From contig JAFGQS010000031.1 of the NCBI GenBank assembly GCA_016935565.1, positions 1 through 54,431 of the forward strand: a DNA stretch of 54,431 bases, given 5' to 3'. Below the pieces are notes generated by a model that worked only from the letters and a program-made list of their open reading frames with translations, had not been told where the DNA came from and did not search any database. Position numbers and translations under genes: made by a program. Below, one piece after another: positions 1 through 8,739 of the stretch. The DNA comes from Deltaproteobacteria bacterium. Its GTDB lineage: Bacteria > Desulfobacterota > Syntrophia > Syntrophales > UBA6807. Position 1 is the stretch's first letter. The number at the start of each line of letters is the position of its first letter.

Positions 1-38
1 TCGGGATTAAGGACATCCGAAAACAGGGTTTCAAACAT
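1..38 (-). CDS. possible N-terminus of a protein running off the left edge
   Basis: An ATG at 38 on the minus strand is preceded at about 9 bases by AAAGG, a reasonable ribosome-binding site, and opens 12 codons (MFETLFSDVLNP) without a stop to the window edge. A second in-frame ATG at 71 has no such site. There is too little protein to assign a family, so this is only a plausible gene start. Confidence 0.25.
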   Translation of the reverse strand, partial: MFETLFSDVLNP

Positions 39-151
39 AAGAAGGTGCCTTTCTGGTATTTGTACTTTCATATCAATAGCTTATAGCACATAACGGGGGC
101 AAAAACAACCATCAATCATCAACGTTCTTCAATTTTCAAAGAGCAGTATCA

Positions 152-376
152 ATGTTTACGCGGGTTTCAAACCGCATTTTTCAGGACGGACTAAGTAGTC
201 TCAGCGTAGCCCACTCTGGCGAAAATGTCGATATGACACGGGTACTTGGTCAGGTCGTTACCGGTATCGGATTTCTCGGTGCGGGAGTAATCATAGCGCG
301 CGAAGGGCTTGTCAGAGGAATTACATCCGCAGACGCACATTCTGATAATAATTATATCGACACGAACAACAAATAG
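152..376 (+). pseudogene. remnant of an MgtC/SapB-family membrane protein
   Basis: Codons about 28-57 read DMTRVLGQVVTGIGFLGAG followed by VI(x)5-8VRGITSA, which matches the most conserved block of the MgtC/SapB family (R-x-x-Q-V-V-x-G-I-G-F-L-G-A-G, then VRG-[LI]-T-[TS]-A). The residues on both sides do not resemble the family: the N-terminal transmembrane helices are absent, and after ITSA the frame runs through unrelated sequence to a TAG inside the 371-424 palindrome. Family members are normally at least 140 residues. I read this as a decayed fragment left by deletion. A chance short ORF is very unlikely given the length of the matching block. Confidence 0.6.
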
Positions 377-424
377 GGACATCCATTTTCCCCTTGACAA
401 AACTTATCATGGATGTCCCTATTT
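371..424. repeat. perfect 16-bp inverted repeat
   Basis: AAATAGGGACATCCAT (371-386) and its exact reverse complement (409-424) flank a 22-base loop. It lies between the MgtC remnant and the stop of the lipoprotein gene, so it could act as a terminator for transcripts from either side. It also resembles the terminal palindromes of small mobile or REP-type elements, and the junction falls exactly where the MgtC frame is lost. Confidence 0.6.
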
Positions 425-444
425 AATGCAGCCGTTCTTATCAC

Positions 445-1725
445 TCACCGGTAAAACCGAATTGAGTCTATCTTCATTTGTCCCTTAACCGGGGGATTGT
501 CTCTTCCGATAGCACCAATGCCGAAAAGCTCTACGCGGTCCAGACGAAGGATTTGATCCCCGTGTCGTGCGCCGTACTTTTCATCCCCTCCCTTTATCCA
601 TCCTCGTCCAACGGTCAGACTTTCAAAGGGAATTTTCACCAGTTTCCATTCCTTATCCGCCGCGAATTCTCCCGTCCATGCATCCATGACGTTCGGATCA
701 TCGGGGCTTGAAGTCAGGAGATAGAAATGGCCGGTCATTGGTCGCGATGCCCGAACGAAAAATTCCACACCTCGATACATATAGAGATCTCGCTTTTTAC
801 GGTTCTCCGCCTTGGCAAAGATTTTTTTGCCTCTCTTTCCTTTGAAATTAAATCTGATTGCCAGTGAGTTTCGAGAGTCTTCCGCTCCCTCTGTGCGATC
901 CAGTCCGGCGTGAAAAGCCCCTCTCATTTTATGGCCTATCTTCCACGATGGATCAGCCGCATCTTCCTCGAAGTCTTCATTCATAGGACCGGCATCTCTC
1001 ATCTCCGACGGCTTGAACAGCTCCGTTCGCATCGATATTGCCGCAAGTGCCCGACCCGTCCTGACATTTAGAATCCGCAGGTTGATATCCCAGTTTTCTT
1101 TTATCTCTGCCAGGGTTCCTGTCAGGATGAGATCGGCCATATGGAGATGTCCCGTTTTGGCCGATGCTGATTCGTCCATGAGCCCGGACATGCTCAACTC
1201 CAGCTCACTCATAATAGACTTCAATTTTGCCCGCTCCACGACATTGAAATGTCCCGAGTCGATCAGAGCCGATGCAAGCCCCTCGAGGGTTACTCGTCCC
1301 GCTTCTTTCTGGTTGCCCCGAATGACTTCAAAATCGACAATAGCTATAGTCTTCTTGGGAATCTTCAATGCCACCTGGGATCCGACGGCATAGGTAAGCG
1401 GCTTCTCTGCAGTAACGCGAATGACATTTCCGTGGGTTTCCCGAACAACAACGGGCACCGTATCGATATCAACCGTTATTCCTGCAATAAACAGCCCCTT
1501 CTCAACCACCTGCTGTGCAATGTCGTGGATCGTCTGATCCACTCCCGGTTTTAAGACTGGCATTGCTACCTTCAGGACCGCTTCACGATCGGAAACGCTT
1601 TGTACTGTCGCAGTAATATCTAACTGATATGATTCCTCAGCCTCCTTCGTCGTCTTGATGCCGGTACATGAACAGACGAAAACAGCCGTCATTATCACTA
1701 TGATTAGTTTCAGTCTCCCTTTCAT
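445..1725 (-). CDS. lipoprotein with CsgG-like and carbohydrate-binding-like domains
   Basis: A 426-residue exported lipoprotein. Residues 1-20 form a signal peptide with a lipobox-like VCSC, placing the lipidated cysteine at 20. Residues about 125-245 look like the CsgG/LpoB nucleotide-independent fold: KTIAIVDFE, a helix with LASALIDSG, the FNVVERAKLKSI motif, then ADLILTGTLAEIKENWDINLRILNVRTG. Residues about 265-426 resemble a galactose-binding-like jelly roll (CIA30/CBM11 type), with RGVEFFVRASRPMTGHFYL and a closing VELFGIGAI strand. It is probably anchored in the outer or inner membrane and binds a polymer or partner. The Shine-Dalgarno AGGAGG is about 14 bases from the ATG, which is longer than usual. 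It follows the kinase gene by 45 bases and may be its last co-transcribed gene. Confidence 0.72.
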   Translation of the reverse strand: MKGRLKLIIVIMTAVFVCSCTGIKTTKEAEESYQLDITATVQSVSDREAVLKVAMPVLKPGVDQTIHDIAQQVVEKGLFIAGITVDIDTVPVVVRETHGNVIRVTAEKPLTYAVGSQVALKIPKKTIAIVDFEVIRGNQKEAGRVTLEGLASALIDSGHFNVVERAKLKSIMSELELSMSGLMDESASAKTGHLHMADLILTGTLAEIKENWDINLRILNVRTGRALAAISMRTELFKPSEMRDAGPMNEDFEEDAADPSWKIGHKMRGAFHAGLDRTEGAEDSRNSLAIRFNFKGKRGKKIFAKAENRKKRDLYMYRGVEFFVRASRPMTGHFYLLTSSPDDPNVMDAWTGEFAADKEWKLVKIPFESLTVGRGWIKGGDEKYGARHGDQILRLDRVELFGIGAIGRDNPPVKGQMKIDSIRFYR

Positions 1726-1770
1726 TTCTTATTTACATGCCTCCTTTCAAAACCTGACACCGCCTGTTTG

Positions 1771-3339
1771 CTATTTGCCCCGTTTTCTTCCGTACTCTCC
1801 GAGCGATTTGTATAATGCTTCCATCCGTGGATACGCGCTCCGGTAGATGGGATACAGGTCATTGTATATCTCCGTATTCGCAGGATCAGGTGTGAAGGTT
1901 TTTTCTATCTTGATGAGGTTCGTCGCTTCCTCATAACTACCCCAGATACCTGCCCCGACACCGCCCATGATTGCCGCGCCGATAGCCGTCATCTGCTGCG
2001 GTGAAGACAGACGCGCAAACGGCATCCCGTTAACATCGGCATAAATCTGCATCCACAGGTCGCTCTGGACGCCGCCGCCGATCGCCCTGATCTGATCGAG
2101 GCTGAAGATCGGCACATTCAATTCTTCATACAGGTCGTACAGCCACCGCATATTGAAACAGATGCCCTCGTACAGAGCCCGCAACATATGTGTCCGGTCA
2201 TGCGTCATGCCCAATCCCATAAAGGCACCACGGGCATCGATATCAAAGTGCGGGGCCCCGCCTCCGCGTAAATAGGGCAGGAACACGAGCCCGTCGGCAC
2301 CGGGTGCGACGCTCGCCGTATCCGCTTCCATTTTCTCGTATATGTTGGTATTCAGTATGTTGCTCGCAAACAGATCCTCCGTTTTATAGAACCCGTCCTT
2401 GAACCAGTCCTGTGCGATGCCGCCGGCGGCGGTTATCATAACCAGCTCGTAGCCGCCCTGGGGCTGCATAGTATTGCAGTTCATCTTGTATTTCGGGTCC
2501 AGGCTGGGCTTGTCGCTGAATACGCCGGACCAGTTTGCCGAGCCTATGTAGGTATATGCCATTCCTTCTTTGATGACCCCCGCCCCGGTGTTGGCACAGA
2601 TGACGTCTCCGGAACCCATTGCAACGGGAGTCCACTCTGCCAGGCCCGTTTCCGCTGCGGCTTCTTTCGTGACATGGCCGACGATATCGTGGGAATTGAG
2701 AATGTCCGGTATTTTCCCCATATCAACACCGGCAGCCTTGAATATAGCGGGCGAAATCTCGCGCTTTGCACTGTCCATCATTCCGTTCATGGACATATCG
2801 CCGTATTCTGTTGCGAACCTGCCCGTCCACCGGTACGTCACCAGTTCCTTATACTGAAGGAACATGTAGGTCTTTGCGTATATGTCCGGAGCATTGTCCT
2901 TGTACCACATGACCTTGCAGATTGGTGCCAACTCGGGCTGCCACCCGACGCCGGTGATCCTGTAATATTCATCATTGCCGCCGAGGGCGCTCATGAGGCG
3001 TTTCGCCTGCTCGTCCTGCCGCATATCGCACCATATACCAACTTCATCCATCAGGGCATTGCCCTCTTTATCGACGGGAATCATTGTCATCATCTGGTTG
3101 CTGAACGAAACAACGGCAATATCCTTGGGATCGATCCCGCTCTTGTCGATGACGGCTTTCGTATTCTGAACTACCACATCATATACTTCCGAAATGCGCT
3201 GCGTCGCCCAGTTCAGATGCGGATAGTAGGTGGCATAATCACCCCCTTCTGAGGCTACTATGTTGAGCTTGTCATCGACAATAACGGCCTTATTGCCTGT
3301 CGTACCTGCATCATTCACGAGAATATACTTTTTGGCCAC
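1771..3339 (-). CDS. FGGY-family carbohydrate kinase (xylulokinase-like)
   Basis: A 522-residue ATP-dependent sugar or polyol kinase. The N-terminal phosphate-binding motif DAGTTGNKAVIVD (residues 11-23), the segment SFSNQMMTMIPVD and the catalytic-Asp region IWCDMRQDEQ fit the first FGGY domain. The C-terminal domain has GADGLVFLPYLRGGGAPHFD and the family signature IRAIGGGVQSDLWMQIYADV, with the second ATP-binding glycines. Length and layout are those of xylulokinases, but the substrate cannot be read from the sequence. The start is GTG at 3339 behind GGAGGAATACC. It is downstream of two SDR genes and a transglutaminase-like gene on the same strand, suggesting a small catabolic or modification operon. 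Confidence 0.88.
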   Translation of the reverse strand: MAKKYILVNDAGTTGNKAVIVDDKLNIVASEGGDYATYYPHLNWATQRISEVYDVVVQNTKAVIDKSGIDPKDIAVVSFSNQMMTMIPVDKEGNALMDEVGIWCDMRQDEQAKRLMSALGGNDEYYRITGVGWQPELAPICKVMWYKDNAPDIYAKTYMFLQYKELVTYRWTGRFATEYGDMSMNGMMDSAKREISPAIFKAAGVDMGKIPDILNSHDIVGHVTKEAAAETGLAEWTPVAMGSGDVICANTGAGVIKEGMAYTYIGSANWSGVFSDKPSLDPKYKMNCNTMQPQGGYELVMITAAGGIAQDWFKDGFYKTEDLFASNILNTNIYEKMEADTASVAPGADGLVFLPYLRGGGAPHFDIDARGAFMGLGMTHDRTHMLRALYEGICFNMRWLYDLYEELNVPIFSLDQIRAIGGGVQSDLWMQIYADVNGMPFARLSSPQQMTAIGAAIMGGVGAGIWGSYEEATNLIKIEKTFTPDPANTEIYNDLYPIYRSAYPRMEALYKSLGEYGRKRGK

Positions 3340-3386
3340 GGTATTCCTCCTTTCGTTGTTTGATCATTCCGTCCTGCAAATATTTC

Positions 3387-4019
3387 TTATAATTTGTCTG
3401 TTTCCCGCAGGCTGTCGAGCCAGCCCGTTAATGTCACGAGAAACCTGTGCCGTGCGTCCTGCAGTTCCCGGGGAAGTGTGCCCGTCAGCTCGGCTTTCCT
3501 CTCAAATCCGTTGTCTCCGCAATCCCATACCTTGTGGCTGCCCACAAAACAGAGGGGCATGTCGGACAGTCCGTCCCAGTGCTCCGTCGTGTAGAATCCC
3601 AGTTTCGTGAGTGGAAGGTCGATGGTTGCATCGACGGTAATCCAGGTATTGTTGACAAAGATCTTCACATAGTTGTGAAAATCGATGATTTCCCATTGGA
3701 CCAGCTGGTCACGCAGGTCGTCCGGCAGATCAACCAGTCCGTACATATCGTCCGGAAACCAGGTAAGATCCTTCCAGCGCTGCATGCAAATCATGTCTTT
3801 GGTGCGCAGCCCGATTCCCTTATACAACTCCCGCAAGAGGAAGTTTTTCCCCGAGCATGTTCCTTTGTTTTTTTCATACACGTCTTTCGGATCACGGGAC
3901 CCGATGCTGCCGAACCGTATGTCCCTGACCTTTTCAAAGATTTTTATGATCTGCTGATTCCGCGGCAGCTCAAGAATGTTCCAATCGTCAAGAACTGTTT
4001 TCGTGAACGTGTCTTCCAT
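3387..4019 (-). CDS. transglutaminase-like superfamily protein
   Basis: A 210-residue protein with the ordered catalytic triad of transglutaminase-like cysteine proteases: Cys in KGTCSGKNFLLRELYKGIGL, His in DFHNYVKIFVNN and Asp in TWITVDATID. No signal peptide is visible, so it is probably cytoplasmic. Members of this fold act as proteases, peptide N-glycanases or amide-transfer enzymes, and the substrate here is unknown. AAGGAG lies 9 bases before the ATG. It sits between an SDR gene and an FGGY kinase, an unusual partnership for this fold. Confidence 0.72.
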   Translation of the reverse strand: MEDTFTKTVLDDWNILELPRNQQIIKIFEKVRDIRFGSIGSRDPKDVYEKNKGTCSGKNFLLRELYKGIGLRTKDMICMQRWKDLTWFPDDMYGLVDLPDDLRDQLVQWEIIDFHNYVKIFVNNTWITVDATIDLPLTKLGFYTTEHWDGLSDMPLCFVGSHKVWDCGDNGFERKAELTGTLPRELQDARHRFLVTLTGWLDSLRETDKL

Positions 4020-4037
4020 AAAGGAAACTCCTTTTTC

Positions 4038-4739
4038 TTAATACAATCGTAGAATCTGAGCGCAGGAATAGTCGCCCATTCCGGAAAGCCACAGGTTGGC
4101 GGCCCACAGTATGCGATCCTGGTCATGCTCATAGTCCGGTCCGAGGGCTATACCGTTGACGGATATCCCCTGCGGAATAATATCCCTGGCAATCGATGTC
4201 ATCATCCCGGTTATGGCGCTTGAACAGGCGCTTTCATGAATCGATCCCTCTCCGGCGAGCCCGCCCTCACCTTCTCCTTCGCCGGTATACCCGGTGGTGG
4301 TATTCACAAACACGATCTTGCCGCCCTTGTTCCGTATCATGCCCGGAACTGCTGCTTTCAGTATCAGGAAGTAACTCCGAATCCACTCGTCGAACATTCG
4401 GTCCCAGGTCGCAATGGAAAGATCTCCCTGATCGATCACGTCCCGCATATCCTCCAGGTAACATGAACAAATGAGATAGTCGATACCGCCCAGTTGGGCG
4501 CTCATATTCTCGACGGCCTTCGTGAATGCTCCTTCGTCTCCGGGAGGCACGGTACGGTACAGAACCTGGCGATTCGATTTTCGCACCGCGTGGGCAAGCG
4601 CATCGTCTCTCCGATAATCGAGATCTATCAGCCCCAGGTCAACGGTGTTGCGGGAGAGGTACTCACTCATGGTCCGCCCGAAAAAACTGTTTGCCCCGAA
4701 TACGAGGCCGGTGCGACCGGTGTAGGTGTTATGAATCAT
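4038..4739 (-). CDS. divergent SDR-fold protein lacking catalytic residues
   Basis: A 233-residue Rossmann-type protein. The start chosen is ATG 4739, because AAAGGGACAGC precedes it and the gene then begins 10 bases after the upstream SDR ends. The overall SDR order is clear (TGLVFGANSFFGRTMSEYL; GGIDYLICSCYLED; KIVFVNTTTG; SIARDIIPQGISVNGIALGP). However, the glycine-rich turn is altered (GANSFFG), the NNAG motif is replaced by ICSC, and the Tyr-x-x-x-Lys pair reads His-Glu-Ser-Ala-Cys. It therefore probably cannot reduce or oxidise a substrate by the usual mechanism. It may be a partner subunit of the intact SDR upstream. Confidence 0.72.
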   Translation of the reverse strand: MIHNTYTGRTGLVFGANSFFGRTMSEYLSRNTVDLGLIDLDYRRDDALAHAVRKSNRQVLYRTVPPGDEGAFTKAVENMSAQLGGIDYLICSCYLEDMRDVIDQGDLSIATWDRMFDEWIRSYFLILKAAVPGMIRNKGGKIVFVNTTTGYTGEGEGEGGLAGEGSIHESACSSAITGMMTSIARDIIPQGISVNGIALGPDYEHDQDRILWAANLWLSGMGDYSCAQILRLY

Positions 4740-4749
4740 GGCTGTCCCT

Positions 4750-5526
4750 TTATTGCAGATACGTAATGCCGCCATCGGAAAGGAGGGTAATTCCATTGAT
4801 TCCGGCAGTAGTGTTGACGGAAAAGTGCGCGTAAGTGTCGGCTATTTCTTCAGGAGTAATCATCCGACCGGTAAGAGATTTTGCGTTCATCTTCGCCAGT
4901 CCCTCTTCGACATCATGACCCCTGCTCATGATAACTCGCCGAATCATTGGCGTCCCGACATGCCGCAGTACTAATGCGAATGTACTGATCCCGTATTCGC
5001 CGTAGTGCCTGGCGACGTACTTGGTCAATCCGATAAAACCGGCCTTGCCGGCAAGATAGGGACACGGTATCCCCGAGGACGAAAGGGGTGCGGCGGAAAA
5101 AAGGATTTTGCCCCATCGCTGTTCCTTCATGTACGGCAAAGCCATCAGGGTGCAGTATACCGCCCCGGAAAGATCGATCTTTATGGTGGCGAGGAAATCC
5201 TCATAGGAGATCTGTGGAAAATGATGCGTCTCCAGGGGGCCGTACACGGCGGCATTATTGATAAGAATGTCGATGCCGCCTCTTTGGTTCTCAATGCGGC
5301 GGTACATGGATCTGACATCTTCTTTATCAGCAATATCACACGCAACGGGCTCTGCCCGCATATCCATGTATTTTTCATTGATGGCCTGCGCGAGATCGGC
5401 GGATTCCTTAATATCACAGAGATATACAAAGGAGCCCAGGGCCGCGAATCTTTCGCAGATCTTCATCCCTATTCCACCGGCGGCACCCGTTACGAGAGTG
5501 GTCTTCCCCTTGAGTGGTTCTGCCAT
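4750..5526 (-). CDS. short-chain dehydrogenase/reductase
   Basis: A 258-residue classical SDR. The cofactor turn is TLVTGAAGGIGMKI, the adenine-pocket motif is INNAAVYGP, and the active site has Ser in ILFSAAPLSSSGIP with Tyr-Leu-Ala-Gly-Lys (YLAGK). The Asp after the second strand (LCDIKES) favours NAD(H) over NADP(H). The C-terminal SDGGITYLQ is typical. It probably oxidises or reduces a sugar alcohol or similar compound in the pathway with the FGGY kinase. GAGGAGGGATGGC precedes the ATG, and this is the first gene of the four- or five-gene minus-strand operon. Confidence 0.88.
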   Translation of the reverse strand: MAEPLKGKTTLVTGAAGGIGMKICERFAALGSFVYLCDIKESADLAQAINEKYMDMRAEPVACDIADKEDVRSMYRRIENQRGGIDILINNAAVYGPLETHHFPQISYEDFLATIKIDLSGAVYCTLMALPYMKEQRWGKILFSAAPLSSSGIPCPYLAGKAGFIGLTKYVARHYGEYGISTFALVLRHVGTPMIRRVIMSRGHDVEEGLAKMNAKSLTGRMITPEEIADTYAHFSVNTTAGINGITLLSDGGITYLQ

Positions 5527-5550
5527 GCCATCCCTCCTCGCACATGATCG

Positions 5551-5771
5551 GGGTCAGGTCCCAACGTTCAACAGATTCTTTAGTATCCAAGTTAAGTTCT
5601 TGATTTTATACTTACTAAACTGATTACATGACAAGCGCTCTCGATCAATTACTTCCTTAAAATTGATCGAATTTTTATCAGATGTAAGAAGTGAATGTAC
5701 AGAAAGATCTTTGCCACCCTTTTTCATTTCTAGCAGTATTTATACGCCCTACAAAGCAGAATTTCAAGGAA
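5551..5771. repeat. copy A of a ~215-bp diverged intergenic repeat
   Basis: This stretch aligns along its whole length, in the same orientation, with 9996-10216 (copy B). Shared blocks include TTCAACAGATTCTTTAGT, GAATGTACAGAAAGATCTTT and TATACGCCCTACAAAGCA, with small substitutions and indels between them; identity by eye is about three quarters. It contains a perfect 10-bp inverted repeat TCGATCAATT (5641-5650) / AATTGATCGA (5661-5670). No open frame is shared. The rest of the 5527-5910 gap holds degenerate GTGGCAAGTGGTAAGTG-type repeats (about 5783-5860) and no gene. Confidence 0.8.
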
Positions 5772-5910
5772 CTTCTTAGTGTTGCGTGGCAAGTGGTAAG
5801 TGTAAAGTGAAGGCAGGTAAAAGGTTTCAGGGATCATGTTTCAGGTAAAAAGTCAGTTGTTCGTGGATCGCTATCAGTGCATCGTCGTGCGGAGGTTGTG
5901 AGCTGTTAAA

Positions 5911-7812
5911 CTATGCATGTCGAGCCATTCTCCGGAACAGCGCTGCCATCACAATCGTTGAAAGCACCAGACCAACGACAAGTATCATCAATGCCATAAC
6001 GAGTCCGATGTGAAGTGAAAGGTAACTGAATGCTATTAGCGGTATCAGGGTGACAGCAACGACTGATTTCAATACCTCGTGCTTTTCTATGAATAGCGCC
6101 AGATCTGGTGAGTATTTGTAATATGTCCGGATGATCATGCGTCCGAATGAACAGTGTACCAGATAAGTATCCCGGAAATCCTTCAGAATGCTCACATGGC
6201 TTTCAAGGGGAGAACCGTATGTAGCCGTGGCAAGGAAGCACCCACCCCTCCCACTATCACCGGCACCAGCACCAAGATCTCCCGACAATGATTGAGAACT
6301 ACCGGAGGAGATTCCACCGGGATCAGTGATAATTCCGTTGGCCACACCGTCGCTGTCACCGCTACCACCGTCTGTGAGTTCCAGGATGAACGACTGACCG
6401 TCGTCATTAAATGTTGTGTGCTGTGTATAATTGTACCACCCGTCAAGTGTGTCATACTTGTAGAAGTTATCCGTCGAGTAGATTCCCGCTGAAAAATAAA
6501 CCCGGACACGGGCGACGGCACCGGGTTGGTTCAAAATAAGGCGGTACGAGAAAAGCCCGTAGATAATATCTGACGGTCTTTCGGAACTATACGGAATATC
6601 TGCAGGGTCAACCGCATCCAGCGCCTGGATTTCAGTTATGGAATCGGAAATCTTTTCAACACCGATATTCACCGATCCATCTGATGCCCTGACACATTTT
6701 ATATTTTCAGGTTCATAGATATCGGGTATGCCATTGAGGTTGAAGTCAACGGTACCGTCCACTTCCCATTCATCGGGGACGCCATCACCATTAGTATCTA
6801 TGACATAGTATGATGTGGTAAATTCTGCAGAATCCGACCATTCCGATTCTGCTGAATAGACGTCGTAAAACCGGACACGTGCATAGTACGTCTGATTCGG
6901 CTTGAGTATCATGTGAGGTACCGGCAGTGTTGTACGATGACTGTCGGTTGCAACATCAAGAACAAGGCTGGAAAAATCATTTTGTTCACTGATCTGCCAG
7001 CGACTTTTCGTGTGAGAATCGCCGTCAGTATCTGAAAATGGATCAGTGGTAATACTGAGAGGTACTTCGGTCTCATTCTGACCATCTAGCGGATATGCAA
7101 TGGACGGCTTATCGGGCGGAACATTAGACGCCGGCTGGTCCACAATTGTTACCTGCCTGGCCGCTGTTTCGGTTATGTTGTTAAATGTGTAATTAACCTG
7201 GATTGTAACCGTCTGGCTGCCCGACACATTCAAAGTTGTCAGCACACCGCCGCCACTGATGGATGCATAGGGTGAATCCTCGCTCCAGGTCGCAACTTCT
7301 GTAATGTTATGCGTCGATCCGTCGTTGACCATTACCATAGCCGTATACGATGCATTGCTGTTCTCAAGCACCGAATCCGTCCCGCTTATGGAAACACCGA
7401 CAGGCACTACTGATGGGTCGGATACCTCGTTGGAATATGAGCTTTCCGCACCGGCATTGTATGCCGTCACGGCAAAGAAATAGACTGCGCCATCCTGCAA
7501 GCCACTGACTGTAAACTGAGGGGCATCAGGGTCGCTCAAACTGTTGACAGGCACGGTTATCGGCGAGTTGCCTTCTGCGGCCCCGGTACTGTTCTCGTAC
7601 GTAAACGAACCGGTTCTGTAGTACACCTTGTACCCTGTAACATTTTCTGACGCATCGTTGGGATCCCAGGCAAGGGTGACGTTTTTTGCCATGGCACTGT
7701 GTACTGATGAGATAAGAAGGAATAATACAATGACTCCCCAAAGAATAAGTGTGTTGAAGAGGGATCGATACTCCTGCTCCTTCATTGTAGATCTCTTTGT
7801 CAGAGGCTTCAT
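5911..7812 (-). CDS. FN3 / choice-of-anchor U / CFI-box membrane-anchored surface protein
   Basis: A 633-residue exported protein. Residues about 18-42 are a signal or anchor helix. Residues 45-130 are a fibronectin type III domain (VTLAWDPNDASENVTGYKVYYR to YSNEVSDP); 135-225 an Ig-like domain; 230-335 a second FN3-like domain. A Ca-binding-like DTNGDGVPDEWE segment lies near 340. About 365-510 matches the choice-of-anchor U domain with its closing SDGVANGIITDPGG. From about 530 comes the CFI-box C-terminus: GGCFLATATYGSPLESHV, then FRDTYLV, a YYKYSPDLALFIEKHE segment, and two hydrophobic helices ending RRMARHA. These domains are known as cell-surface sorting or anchoring modules. GGGAGGGCTCA supports the ATG at 7812. 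It lies downstream of Wzz- and CpsD-like genes, so a role at the exopolysaccharide surface is likely. Confidence 0.8.
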   Translation of the reverse strand: MKPLTKRSTMKEQEYRSLFNTLILWGVIVLFLLISSVHSAMAKNVTLAWDPNDASENVTGYKVYYRTGSFTYENSTGAAEGNSPITVPVNSLSDPDAPQFTVSGLQDGAVYFFAVTAYNAGAESSYSNEVSDPSVVPVGVSISGTDSVLENSNASYTAMVMVNDGSTHNITEVATWSEDSPYASISGGGVLTTLNVSGSQTVTIQVNYTFNNITETAARQVTIVDQPASNVPPDKPSIAYPLDGQNETEVPLSITTDPFSDTDGDSHTKSRWQISEQNDFSSLVLDVATDSHRTTLPVPHMILKPNQTYYARVRFYDVYSAESEWSDSAEFTTSYYVIDTNGDGVPDEWEVDGTVDFNLNGIPDIYEPENIKCVRASDGSVNIGVEKISDSITEIQALDAVDPADIPYSSERPSDIIYGLFSYRLILNQPGAVARVRVYFSAGIYSTDNFYKYDTLDGWYNYTQHTTFNDDGQSFILELTDGGSGDSDGVANGIITDPGGISSGSSQSLSGDLGAGAGDSGRGGCFLATATYGSPLESHVSILKDFRDTYLVHCSFGRMIIRTYYKYSPDLALFIEKHEVLKSVVAVTLIPLIAFSYLSLHIGLVMALMILVVGLVLSTIVMAALFRRMARHA

Positions 7813-7941
7813 TGAGCCCTCCCGAGTCGGCTGTTCATATCAAACGGCTTTTTGCATGTGGTGCGTTCAATGTGCGTGCTCTTATGACATTGTTCATCAG
7901 TACCTGGTAAAACGAATGAGTGGCAATCTCTCTTAAAATAA

Positions 7942-8700
7942 CTAGATTTTAAGATCTTCGGTTTTTTCCAGCACGGCATATATTCTATTCAGATTCGGCA
8001 GAGATCCGATTATGGGAAGATCGACATATTGTGCCACCTGTCGTTCTGACTTGAACGAAGGATCTGACCATTCGAGCACTCCAATCAATACCAATATGGC
8101 TAGCACTGAAAAAAATGCAGTCAGTACAAACGGAACAGTTCGATCCGCTCTCCAGAAAGCCCGGTACTTCTCTACGTTCATAGCACCGGTCATCGCAGGC
8201 ATTTCATTTGCCTGCAGCTTGACTCTGCTCCGGGCAATGCCTTCCCGTGATTTACTCATCAACCGCTGGGAGAAATAGCCAACCAGTATCCGTCCCATCC
8301 TCTCATCGGGCCCGGAATAATTAATTTTTACAAGATTGCCCGTGGGTGCCGTTAACGTCATAGTGCTTCTCACCGTATCCAGAAGCGTGCGGAACTGACG
8401 ATCCGCCCTATAAACGGCAGTTCCCGCATACAGGGTTGTATAGAGCTGTCTCACTGCATAATTGTTCAGAAAGAAGATATCCGGGTTGGAAATTATATTC
8501 TCGACCTTCGTGATGCCTGCCCCCGTCGCAGCGTGAGCGAAAGGTGTATCCTTCGAAATCGAGATGCTCTGATTTACAGAAAAGCGATCATAATGCATAG
8601 CCCCAAACAAAAGGTAGAGTAAGGGCGGCAGCAGAATTAACAACAACCAGTTGCGACGAGTTGATAATCCATGACCATAACGTTTTATGTTAAAATGCAT
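7942..8700 (-). CDS. Wzz-type polysaccharide chain-length/co-polymerase protein
   Basis: A 252-residue inner-membrane protein with two transmembrane segments (about 17-35 and 188-208) flanking a periplasmic domain, the usual arrangement of Wzz/GumC-type polysaccharide co-polymerases but shorter than most. The tail after the second helix, PSFKSERQVAQYVDLPIIGSLP, is the characteristic DPxxxSxxxVxxxxxxPxLGxIP-like end of the family. AGGAGGCATT precedes the ATG. It follows the CpsD-like ATPase gene by 39 bases, and the two proteins are expected to work together in setting polymer length or export. Confidence 0.78.
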   Translation of the reverse strand: MHFNIKRYGHGLSTRRNWLLLILLPPLLYLLFGAMHYDRFSVNQSISISKDTPFAHAATGAGITKVENIISNPDIFFLNNYAVRQLYTTLYAGTAVYRADRQFRTLLDTVRSTMTLTAPTGNLVKINYSGPDERMGRILVGYFSQRLMSKSREGIARSRVKLQANEMPAMTGAMNVEKYRAFWRADRTVPFVLTAFFSVLAILVLIGVLEWSDPSFKSERQVAQYVDLPIIGSLPNLNRIYAVLEKTEDLKI

Positions 8701-8739
8701 AATGCCTCCTTTCGTGCATCAAAAAGAACAGGGGTTCTT

